Shown here one piece after another: positions 46,377-57,622 of a stretch of DNA of 64,000 nucleotides. A program made the position numbers and the translations under genes. Source of the DNA: Siderastrea radians. Taxonomy: Eukaryota; Cnidaria; Anthozoa; Scleractinia; Rhizangiidae. Numbering within the stretch: the stretch's first letter is position 1; each line of letters begins with the position of its first letter. Location of the stretch: the NCBI GenBank assembly GCA_964017195.1, contig OZ024890.1, positions 65,453,367 to 65,517,366 on the forward strand. The letters are read 5' to 3'. The notes under the pieces are model-generated. The model was not told where the DNA came from and searched no databases. It saw only the letters and a list, made by a program, of their open reading frames with translations.

Positions 46377-49300
46377 AGGAAAAGCAATTCAAGTAAGCCA
46401 GGCAACTCAGGTAAGCGAAGCAACTCAGGAAAGCCAAGCAACACAAGTAAGCCAAGCAACTCAAGTAAGCCAAGCAACTCAAGCAGACCAAGCAACTCAA
46501 GTAGGGCAAGCAACTCATGTGAGGCAAGCACCTCAAGTAACCCAAGCAACTTAAGTAAGCCAAGCAACTCAAGTAGTCCAAGCAACTCAAGTAAGCCAAG
46601 CAGCTCAAGTAAGCCAAGCAACTCAAGTAACCTAAGCAGCTCAAGTAAGCCAAGCAGCTCAAGTAAGCCAAGCAACTCAAGTAAGGCAAGCAACTCAAGT
46701 AAGCCAAGCAACTCAATTAAGCCAAGCAACTCAAGCAGCTCAAGTAAGCCAACCAACTAGAGAAGGCCAAGCAGCTCAAGCAGGAAAAGCAATTCAAGTA
46801 AGCCAAGCAACTCAAGTAAGCCAAGCAATTCAAGTATGCCAAGCAACTCAGGTAAGCCAAGCAACTCAAGTAAGCCAAGCAACACAAGTAAGCCAAGCAA
46901 CTCAGGTAAGCCAAGGAACTCAAGTAAGCCAAACAACTCAAGTGAGGCAAGCACCTCAAGTGAGGCAAGCATCTCAAGTAGGAAAAGCAGCTCAAGTAGG
47001 AAAAGCAACTCAAGTAAGCCAAGCAACTCAAGGAGGCCAAGCAACTATAGCAGGCCAAGCAACTCAAGTAGGGCAAGCACTCAAGTAAGGCAAGCAACTC
47101 AAGTACGCCTAGCAACTCAAGCACCCCAAGCAACTCAAGTAAGCCAAACAGCTCAATTAAGCCAAGCAACTCAAGTAAGCCAAGCAACTCAAGCAGGCTA
47201 AGCAACTCCAGTAGGAAAAGCAACTCATGCAAGCCACGCAACTCAAGTAAGCCAAGCAACTCAAGCAGGCCAAGCCACTCAAGTAGGGCAAGCAACACAA
47301 GTAAGGCAAGCAACTCAAGCACGCCAAGCAACTCAAGTAAGCCAAGCAGCTCAATTAAGCCAAGAAACTCAAGTAAGCCAAGCAACTTAAGTAAGCCAAG
47401 CAACTCAAGCAGGGCAAGCAACTCAAGTTAGGCAAGCAACTCAAGTACGCCAAGCGACTCAAGCACGCCAAGCAACTCAAGCTGGCCAAGCAACTCAAGT
47501 AAGTCAAGCAGCTCAAGTAGGCCAAGCAACTCAAGTAAGCCAAGCAGCTCAAGTAAGCCAAGCAACTCAAGTAAGCTAAGCAGCTCTAGTAAGCCAAGCA
47601 ACTCAAGTATGCCAAGCAACTCAGGTAAGCCAAGCAACTCAAGTAAGCCAAGCAACACAAGTAAGCCAAGCAACTCAGGTAAGCCAAGGAACTCAAGTAA
47701 GCCAAACAACTCAAGTGCGGCAAGCACCTCAAGTGAGGCAAGCATCTCAAGTAGGAAAAGCAGCTCAAGTAGGAAAAGCAACTCAAGTAAGCCACGCAAC
47801 TCAAGGAGGCCAAGCAACTATAGCAGGCCAAGCAACTCAAGCAGGCCAAGCCACTCAAGTAGGGCAAGCAACACAAGTAAGCCAAGCAACTCAAGCACGC
47901 CAACAACTCAAGTAAGCCAAGCAGCTCAATTAAGCCAAGCAACTCAATTAAGCCAAGCAACTTAAGTAAGCCCAGCAACTCAAGCAGGGCAAGCAACTCA
48001 AGTTAGGCAGGCAACTCAAGTAAGCCAAGCGACTCAAGCACGCCAAGCAACTCAAGCCGGCCAAGCAACTCAAGTAAGCCAAGCAACTCAAGTAGGCCAA
48101 GCAACTCAAGTAAGCCAAGCAGCTCAAGTAAGCCAAGCAACTCAAGTAAGCTAAGCAGCTCAAGTAAGCAAAGCAACTAAAGCAGGCCAAGCAATTCAAG
48201 TAGGAAAAGCAACTCAAGTAAGCCAAGCAACTCAAGGAAGCCAAGCAACTCCAGCAGGCCAAGCAACTAAAGCAGACCAAGCAACTCAAGTAGGGTAAGC
48301 AACTCAAGTAAGGCAAGCAACTCAAGTACGCCTAGCAACTCAAGCACGCCAAGCAACTCAAGTAAGCCAAGCAGCTCCATTAAGCCAAGCAACTCAAGTA
48401 AGCGAAGCAACTCAAGCACGCCAAGAAACTCAAGTAAGCCAAGCAGCTCAATTAAGCCAGGCAACTCAAGGAGGCCAAGCAACTTAAGGAAGCCAAGAAA
48501 CTCAAGCGGGCCAAGCAACTCAAGTAGGGCAAGCAACTCAATAAGGCAAGCAACTCAAGTAAGGCAGGTAAGCAAGTAAGCCCAGCAACTCAAGTAAGCC
48601 AGGAAACTCAAGGAGGCCAAGCAACTCAAGTAAGGGAACCAACTCAAGGAGGCCAAGCAACTGAAGTAGGGCAAGCAAACTCAAGTAAGGCAAACAACTC
48701 AAGGACGCCTAGCAACTCAAGTAAGCCAAGCAACTCAAGTAAGCCAAGCAACTCAAGCAGGATAAGCAACCCCAGTAGGAAAAGCAACTCAAGTAATCCA
48801 AGCAACTCAAGCATGCCAAGCAACTCTAGTAGGGCAAGCAACTCAAGTAAGGCAAGCAACTTAATTAAGCCAAGTAACTCAAGGAGGCGAAGCATCTTAA
48901 GTAAGCTAAGCAACTCAAGCAGGCCAAGCAACTCTAGTAGGGCAAGCAACTCAAGTAAGGCAAGCAACTCAATTAAGCCAAGCAACACAAGGAGGACAAG
49001 CATCTTAAGTAAGCCAAGCAACTCAAGCAGGCCAAGCAACTCAAGTAGGGCAAGCAACTCAAGTAAGGGAAGCAACTCAAGTAAGCCAAGCAACTCAACC
49101 AGGCCAAGCAACTCAAGCAGGCCAAGCAACTCAAGTACGTCAAGCAGCTCAAGTAAGCAAAGCAACTCAAGGAGGCCGAGCAACTAAAGTAGGGCAAGCA
49201 ACTCAAGTAAGACAAGGAACTCTAGTAAGCGAAGAAGGTCAATTAAGCCAAGCAATTCAAGGAGGCCAAGGAACTCAAATAAGCCAAGCAACTCAAGCAG

Positions 49301-50660
49301 GCCAAGCAACTCAAGTAGGGCAAACAACTCAAGTAAGGCAAACAACTCAAGTAAGGGAAGCAACTCAAGGACACCAAGCAACTCAAGCAGGCTAAGCAAC
49401 TCAAGTATGCTAAGCAAATCAAGTAGGGCAAGCAACTCAAGTGAGGCAAGCACCTCAAGTAAGCCAAGCAACTCAAGTAAGCCAAGCAGCTCAAGCGGCC
49501 AAGCAACTCAAGCATGCAAAGGAACTCAAGTAGGAAAAGCAACTCAAGTAAGCCAAGGAACTCAAGTAAGCCAAGCAACTCAAGCAGGCCAAGCAACTCA
49601 AGTAGGAAAAGCAACTCAAGTAAGCCAAGCAATTGAAGGATTCCAAGCAACTCAAGTAAGCCTAGCAACTCAAGCACGCCAAGCAACTCAAGTAAGCCAA
49701 GCAGCTCCATTAAGCCAAGCAACTCAAGTAAGCCAAGCAACTCAAGCACGCCAAGCAACTCAAGTAAGCCAAGCAGCTCAATTAAGCCAGGCAACTCAAG
49801 GAGGCCAAGCAACTTAAGGAAGCCAAGCAACTCAACCAGGCCAAGCAACTCAAGCAGGCCAAGCAACTCAAGTACGTCAAGCAGCTCAAGTAAGCAAAGC
49901 AACTCAAGGAGGCCGAGCAACTAAAGTAGGGCAAGCAACTCAAGTAAGACAAGGAACTCTAGTAAGCGAAGAAGGTCAATTAAGCCAAGCAATTCAAGGA
50001 GGCCAAGGAACTCAAATAAGCCAAGCAACTCAAGCAGGCCAAGCAACTCAAGTAGGGCAAACAACTCAAGTAAGGCAAACAACTCAAGTAAGGGAAGCAA
50101 CTCAAGGACACCAAGCAACTCAAGCAGGCTAAGCAACTCAAGTATGCTAAGCAAATCAAGTAGGGCAAGCAACTCAAGTGAGGCAAGCACCTCAAGTAAG
50201 CCAAGCAACTCAAGTAAGCCAAGCAGCTCAAGCGGCCAAGCAACTCAAGCATGCAAAGGAACTCAAGTAGGAAAAGCAACTCAAGTAAGCCAAGGAACTC
50301 AAGTAAGCCAAGCAACTCAAGCAGGCCAAGCAACTCAAGTAGGAAAAGCAACTCAAGTAAGCCAAGCAATTGAAGGATTCCAAGCAACTCAAGTAAGCCT
50401 AGCAACTCAAGCACGCCAAGCAACTCAAGTAAGCCAAGCAGCTCCATTAAGCCAAGCAACTCAAGTAAGCCAAGCAACTCAAGCACGCCAAGCAACTCAA
50501 GTAAGCCAAGCAGCTCAATTAAGCCAGGCAACTCAAGGAGGCCAAGCAACTTAAGGAAGCCAAGCAACTCAAGCGGGCCAAGCAACTCAAGTAGGGCAAG
50601 CAACTCAAGTAAGGCAGGTAAGCAAGTAAGCCCAGCAACTCAAGTAAGCCAAGAAACTCA
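46377..50660 (-). repeat. 18-bp minisatellite array, right arm, second part
   Basis: Continues the array after the Ngaro element. It contains higher-order repeats: a 737-bp block at 49184-49920 is followed by a near-identical block at 49921-50657, recognisable from identical 136-codon frames at 49407 and 50144. Confidence 0.97.
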
Positions 50661-51992
50661 TAGTCTCCTTCGCAGCCGCTCGGGTCGGAGTCACGCAACG
50701 CTCCCTGTTCCACGCGGCTGCTTCAAACCGACATACATTCCTTTCTCGGAATAAACCAATCACAGTGCGGCTTTCATTTTCTTGCGGAGCTTCGCGCCAG
50801 AAATGTCAACCAATCACCTGGCTCCTTTTATTCGCTAAGCGACCGAGTTCTTTAAGTAGCAAATGGCGAATCGTGAAGACTGGCGTTCAATCTTGTAGCA
50901 AAAAAAATTCAGTACACCGGCTTTAAATTCGCATCAGAAGTTAGCGATCTCGAAGTTAATTGAAGGGAGAAAGGTATTTTCATTACACCGTGCTCCGTCA
51001 CGCGTGAACAGTAATCCACAAGACTGGAGTGAACATTTGAATATTTCTTTGAATGAAATGTTGAAGATCCCTCTGGAAAACACTTTAAAACTCACGAGTT
51101 AACGGGAAAATAACTTCGCTACACGCATACTAGTAAGAAACCTAATATTGTTCGGATATGTAACATTTCAAATGAAATGATATTTTGTAGCTCGTTGTTT
51201 CCGTAAATGTGGTAAAATTATCACGGGAATTCGGAATGTCGGGAAGAATTACAAAACCGACGCGTTAACTTGAAAACTCCGTTCAAATTTTCAAAAATCC
51301 TGTCCACGCGTGACAGAGCATGGCTGTAATTTGCCGACTGGCCTAGGAAAATCTCTGGTATTTCAAGCTTTGCCTTTAGTCATCCACCATATAGAAAAAC
51401 AACAAAACCACATCTGTGTTGTTGTGTCTCCATTGCAATTGCTTAGTCTAGTGGACGATCAAGTGGCGTATTTGAGAAGAAAAGAAGTAACGGCGGCGAG
51501 CATTAGCTCTTGTACTGAAAAGAAGGCGACATTGATTGAAAAGGGAAAGGTTTCTGTGGTCTTTGACTCCCCAGAAGTATGGATCAAAATCGAATGTCAG
51601 AAAGCGATGCTTGGAAATTCTGTTTATTCAAATAAATTGTATGCTTTGGCCATCGACGAAGCCCACGTAACAAGATAATAATTAGACTAGCACAAAAGTC
51701 GACCTGAAAGGTTTTTCTCGGAAGCACAAAGAACTTTGGAGAAAGTCTAGATAACAATAAGAAATACAATCGGCAAGATCGAAACTAACATGTGAAGGGT
51801 TTTTTCCGCGAAAGAAAACATCAAGACGCCAAGCTATGCTGTGATCGGTGCAGCGTATACAATAGCAAGATGCTGATTGGTCCAAGTAAAAATATCGCAG
51901 ACAATGGGAAAGGAATGTATGTCGGTTTGAAGCAGCCGCGTGGGACGGGGAGCGTTGCGTGACTCCGGCCCGAGCGGCTGCGAAGAAGACTA
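50661..51992. mobile_element. 1.33-kb TIR element with captured RecQ-like helicase exon, copy 1
   Basis: Terminal inverted repeats of 85 bp (50661-50745, 51908-51992) start tagtctccttcgcagccgct and differ at about four positions. A 9-bp duplication agaaactca flanks it (50652-50660 and 51993-52001). Removing the element and one copy restores the 18-bp array phase. 9-bp duplications and long TIRs fit Mutator-like elements. The interior holds a helicase fragment and no transposase, a Pack-MULE-like design. Confidence 0.8.
51310..51678 (+). pseudogene. RecQ-like helicase N-terminal fragment, copy 1
   Basis: The 122-codon frame has Walker A (CNLPTGLGKSLVFQALPL), motif Ia (VVVSPLQLLSLVDDQV) and the DEAH box (YALAIDEAHVTR), in the order and spacing of RecQ family helicases. 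RecQ usually has LPTGxGKS and DEAHC. A splice acceptor (gtgacag, 51310-51316) and a GTAACA donor after the DEAH codons bracket it, so it looks like a captured genomic exon with intron edges. There is no ATG at its nominal start. The remaining helicase domains are missing. Confidence 0.75.
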
Positions 51993-52001
51993 AGAAACTC
52001 A

Positions 52002-55000
52002 AGGAGGCTAGGCAACTCAAGTAAGGGAAGCAACTCAAGGAGGCCAAGCAACTGAAGTAGGGCAAGAAACTCAAGTAAGGAAAACAAGTCAAGGACGCCT
52101 AGCAACTCAAGTAAGCCAAGCAACTCAAGCAGGATAAGCAACCCCAGTAGGAAAAGCAACTCAAGTAATCCAAGCAACTCAAGCAGGCCAAGCAACTCTA
52201 GTAGGGCAAGCAACTCAAGTAAGGCAAGCAACTCAATTAAGCCAAGCAACTCAAGGAGGCGAAGCATCTTAAGTAAGCCAAGCAACTCAAGCAGGCCAAG
52301 AAACTCTAGTAGGGCAAGCAACTCAAGTAAGGCAAGCAACTCAATTAAGCCAAGCAACTCAAGGAGGCCAAGCATCTTAAGTAAGCCAAGCAACTCAAGC
52401 AGGCCAAGCAACTCAAGTAGGGCAAGCAACTGAAGTAAGGGAAGCAACTCAAGTAAGCCAAGCAACTCAACCAGGCCAAGCAACTCAAGCAGGCCAAGCA
52501 ACTCAAGTACGTCAAGCAGCTCAAGTAAGCCAAGCAACTCAAGGAGGCCGAGCAACTCAAGTAGGCCAAGCAACTCAAGTAAGCCAAGCAGCTCAAGTAA
52601 GCCAAGCAACTCAAGTAAGCTAAGCAGCTCTAGTAAGCCAAGCAACTCAAGTATGCCAAGCAACTCAGGTAAGCCAAGAAACTCAAGTAAGCCAAGCAAC
52701 ACAAGTAAGCCAAGCAACTCAAGTAAGCCAAGGAACTCAAGTAAGCCAAACAACTCAAGTGAGGGAAGCACCTCAAGTGAGGCAAGCATCTCAAGTAGGA
52801 AAAGCAGCTCAAGTAGGAAAAGCAACTCAAGTAAGCCAAGCAACTCAAGGAGGCCAAGCAACTATAGCAGGCCAAGCAACTCAAGCAGGCCAAGCCACTC
52901 AAGTAGGGCAAGCAACACAAGTAAGCCAAGCAACTCAAGCACGCCAAGCAACTCAAGTAAGCCAAGCAGCTCAATTAAGCCAAGCAACTCAAGTACGCCA
53001 AGCAACTTAAGTAAGCCAAGCAACTCAAGCAGGGCAAGCAATTCAAGTTAGGCAGGCAACTCAAGTAAGCCAAGCGACACAAGCACGCCAAGCAAGTCAA
53101 GCCGGCCAAGCAACTCAAGTAAGCCAAGCAACTCAAGTAGGCCAAGCAACTCAAGTAAGCCAAGCAGCTCAAGTAAGCCAAGCAACTCAAGTAAGCTAAG
53201 CAGCTCAAGTAAGCAAAGCAACTAAAGCAGGCCAAGCAATTCAAGTAGGAAAAGCAACTCAAGTAAGCCAAGCAACTCAAGTAAGCCAAGCAACTCCAGC
53301 AGGCCAAGCAACTGACGCAGGCCAAGCAACTCAAGTAGGGCAAGCAACTCAAGTAAGGCAAGCAACTCAAGTACGCCTACCAACTCAAGCACGCCAAGCA
53401 ACTCAAGTAAGCCAAGCAGCTCCATTAAGCCAAGCAACTCAAGTAAGCCAAGCAACTCAAGCACGCCAAGCAACTCAAGTAAGCCAAGCAGCTAAATTAA
53501 GCCAGGCAACTCAAGGAGGACAAGGAACTTAAGGAAGCCAAGAAACTCAAGCGGACCAAGCAACTCAAGTAGGGCAAGCAACTCAATAAGGCAAGCAACT
53601 CAAGTAAGGCAGGTAAGCAAGTAAGCCCAGCAACTCAAGTAAGCCAGGAAACTCAAGGAGGCCAAGCAACTCAAGTAAGGGAACCAACTCAAGGAGGCCA
53701 AGCAACTGAAGTAGGGCAAGCAAACTCAAGTAAGGCAAACAACTCAAGGACGCCTAGCAACTCAAGTAAGCCAAGCAACTCAAGCAGGATAAGCAACCCC
53801 AGTAGGAAAAGCAACTCAAGTAATCCAAGCAACTCAAGCATGCCAAGCAACTCTAGTAGGGCAAGCAACTCAAGTAAGCCAAGCAACTCAAGGAGGCGAA
53901 CCATCTTAAGTAAGCTAAGCAACTCAAGCAGGCCAAGTAACTCTAGTAGGGCAAGTAACTCAAGTAAGGCAAGCAACTCAATTAAGCCAAGCAACACAAG
54001 GAGGACAAGCATCTTAAGTAAGCCAAGCAGCTCAAGCAGGCCAAGCAACTCAAGTAGGGCAAGCAACTCAAGTAAGGGAAGCAACTCAAGTAAGCCAAGC
54101 AACTCAACCAGGCCAAGCAACTCAAGCAGGCCAAGCAACTCAAGTACGTCAAGCAGCTCAAGTAAGCCAAGCAACTCATGGAGGCCGAGCAACTAAAGTA
54201 GGGCAAGCAACTCAAGTAAGACAAGGAACTCTAGTAAGCAAAGAAGGTCAATTAAGCCAAGCAATTCAAGGAGGCCAAGGAACTCAAATAAGCCAAGCAA
54301 CTCAAGCAGGCCAAGCAACTCAAGTAGGGCAAACAACTCAAGTCAGGCAAACAACTCAAGTAAGGGAAGCAACTCAAGGACACCAAGCAACTCAAGGAGG
54401 CTAAGCAACTCAAGTATGCTAAGCAAATCAAGTAGGGCAAGCAACTCAAGTGAGGCAAGCACCTCAAGTAAGCCAAGCAACTCAAGTAAGCCAAGCAGCT
54501 CAAGCGGCCAAGCAACTCAAGCATGCAAAGGAACTCAAGTAGGAAAAGCAACTCAAGTAAGCCAAGGAACTCAAGTAAGCCAAGCAACTCAAGCAGGCCA
54601 AGCAACTCAAGTAGGAAAAGCAACTCAAGTAAGCCAAGCAATTGAAGGATTCCAAGCAACTCAAGTAAGCCTAGCAACTCAAGCACGCCAAGCAACTCAA
54701 GTAAGCCAAGCAGCTCCATTAAGCCAAGCAACTCAAGTAAGCCAAGCAGCTCCATTAAGCCAAGCAACTCAAGTAAGCCAAGCAACTCAAGCACGCCAAG
54801 CAACTCAAGTAAGCCAAGCAGCTCAATTAAGCCAGGCAACTCAAGGAGGCCAAGCAACTTAAGGAAGCCAAGCAACTCAAGCGGGCCAAGCAACTCAAGT
54901 AGGGCAAGCAACTCAATAAGGCAAGCAACTCAAGTAAGGCAGGTAAGCAAGTAAGCCCAGCAACTCAAGTAAGCCAGGAAACTCAAGGAGGCCAAGCAAC

Positions 55001-56288
55001 TCAAGAAAGGGAAGCAACTCAAGGAGGCCAAGCAACTGAAGTAGGGAAAGCAACTCAAGTAAGGCAAACAACTCAAGGACGCCTAGCAACTCAAGTAAGC
55101 CAAGCAACTCAAGTAAGCCAAGCAACTCAAGCAGGATAAGCAACCCCAGTAGGAAAAGCAACTCAAGTAATCCAAGCAACTCAAGCATGCGAAGCAACTC
55201 TAGTAGGGCAAGCAACTCAAGTAAGGTAAGCAACTCAATTAAGCCAAGCAACTCAAGGAGGCGAAGCATCTTAAGTAAGCCAAGCAACTCAAGCAGGCCA
55301 AGCAACTCTAGTAGGGCAAGTAAGTCAAGTAAGGCAAGCAACTCAATTAAGCCAAGCAACACAAGGAGGACAAGCATCTTAAGTAAGCCAAGCAACTCAA
55401 GCAGGCCAAGCAACTCAAGTAGGGCAAGCAACTCAAGTAAGGGAAGCAACTCAAGTAAGCCAAGCAACTCAACCAGGCCAAGCAACTCAAGCAGGCCAAG
55501 CAACTCAAGTACGTCAAGCAGCTCAAGTAAGCCAAGCAACTCATGGAGGCCGAGCAACTAAAGTAGGGCAAGCAAGTCAAGTAAGACAAGGAACTCTAGT
55601 AAGCGAAGAAGGTCAATTAAGGCAGGGAATTCAAGGAGGCCAAGGAACTCAAATAAGCCAAGCAACTCAAGCAGGCCAAGCAACTCAAGTAGGGCAAACA
55701 ACTCAGGTAAGGCAAACAACTCAAGTAAGGGAAGCAACTCAAGGACACCAAGCAACTCAAGGAGGCTAAGCAACTCAAGTATGCTAAGCAAATCAAGTAG
55801 GGCAAGCAACTCAAGTGAGGCAAGCACCTCAAGTAAGCCAAGCAACTCAAGTAAGCCAAGCAGCTCAAGCGGCCAAGCAACTCAAGCATGCAAAGGAACT
55901 CAAGTAGGAAAAGCAACTCAAGTAAGCCAAGGAACTCAAGTAAGCCAAGCAACTCAAGCAGGCCAAGCAACTCAAGTAGGAAAAGCAACTCAAGTAAGCC
56001 AAGCAATTGAAGGATTCCAAGCAACTCAAGTAAGCCTAGCAACTCAAGCACGCCAAGCAACTCAAGTAAGCCAAGCAGCTCCATTAAGCCAAGCAACTCA
56101 AGTAAGCCAAGCAACTCAAGCACGCCAAGCAACTCAAGTAAGCCAAGCAGCTCAATTAAGCCAGGCAACTCAAGGAGGCCAAGCAACTTAAGGAAGCCAA
56201 GCAACTCAAGCGGGCCAAGCAACTCAAGTAGGGCAAGCAACTCAAGTAAGGCAGGGAAGCAAGTAAGCCCAGCAACTCAAGTAAGCCA
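52002..56288 (-). repeat. 18-bp minisatellite array, right arm, third part
   Basis: A copy of the preceding segment: features at 47609, 48813 and 49407 recur at 52653, 53840 and 54416, an offset of about 5.0 kb. One block carries an extra 36 bp (54416 frame, 148 codons instead of 136). Confidence 0.97.
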
Positions 56289-56297
56289 AGAAACTCA

Positions 56298-57613
56298 TAG
56301 TCTCCTTCGCAGCTGCTGGGGCCGGAGTCATGCAACGCTCCCTGTTCCACGCGGCTGCTTCAAACCGACATACATTCCTTTCTCGGAATAAACCAATCAC
56401 AGTGCGGCTTTCATTTTCTTGCGGAGGTTCGCGCCAGAAATGTCAACCAATCACCTGGCTCCTTTTATTCGCTAAGCGACCGAGTTCTTTAAGTAGCAAA
56501 TGGCGAATCGTGAAGACTGGCGTTCAATCTTGTAGCAAAAAAAATTCAGTACACCGGCTTTAAATTCGCATCAGAAGTTAGCGATCTCGAAGTTAATTGA
56601 AGGGAGAAAGGTATTTTCATTACACCGTGCTCCGTCACGCGTGAACAGTAATCCACAAGACTGGAGTGAACATTTGAATATTTCTTTGAATGAAACATTG
56701 AAGATCTCTCTGGAAAACACTTTAAAACTCACGAGTTAACGGGAAAATAACTTCGCTACACGCATGCTAGTAAGAAACCTAATATTGTTCGGATATGTAA
56801 CCTTTCAAATGAAATGATATTTTGTAGCTCGTTGTTTCCGTAAATGTGGTAAAATTATGTCGGGAAGAATTACAAAACCGACGCGTTAACTTGAAAACTC
56901 CGTTCAAATTTTCAAAAATCCTGTCCACGCGTGACAGAGCATGGCTGTAATTTGCCGACTGGCCTAGGAAAATCTCTGGTATTTCAAGCTTTGCCTTTAG
57001 TCATCCACCATATAGAAAAACAACAAAACCACATCTGTGTTGTTGTGTCTCCATTGCAATTGCTTAGTCTAGTGGACGATCAAGTGGCGTATTTGAGAAG
57101 AAAAGAAGTAACGGCGGCGAGCATTAGCTCTTGTACTGAAAAGAAGGCGACATTGATTGAAAAGGGAAAGGTTTCTGTGGTCTTTGACTCCCCAGAAGTA
57201 TGGATCAAAATCGAACGTCAGAGAGCGATGCTTGGAAATTCTGTTTATTCAAATAAATTGTATGCTTTGGCCATCGACGAAGCCCACGTAACAAGATAAT
57301 AATTAGACTAGCACACAAGTCGACCTGAAAGGTTTTCCTCGGAAGCACAAAGAACTTTGGAGAAAGTCTAGATAACAATAAGAAATACAATCGGCAAGAT
57401 CGAAACTAACATGTGAAGGGTTTTTTCCGCGAAAGAAAACATCAAGACGCCAAGCTATGCTGTGATCGGTGCAGCGTATACAATAGCAAGATGCTGATTG
57501 GTCCAAGTAAAAATATCGCAGACAATGGGAAAGGAATGCATGTCGGTTTGAAGCAGCCGCGTGGGACGGGGAGCGTTGCGTGACTCCGGCCCGAGCGGCT
57601 GCGAAGGAGACTA
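56298..57613. mobile_element. 1.32-kb TIR element with RecQ-like exon, copy 2
   Basis: Near-identical to 50661-51992, with a ~17-bp deletion at about 56858 and a few substitutions. It has the same flanking agaaactca on both sides (56289-56297, 57614-57622) and the same array context, so it was copied together with the array rather than inserted anew. Confidence 0.8.
56931..57299 (+). pseudogene. RecQ-like helicase N-terminal fragment, copy 2
   Basis: Same fragment as 51310-51678, differing by two residues (IERQRAM for IECQKAM). All helicase motifs are equally present, so neither copy shows decay of the frame. Confidence 0.75.
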
Positions 57614-57622
57614 AGAAACTCA

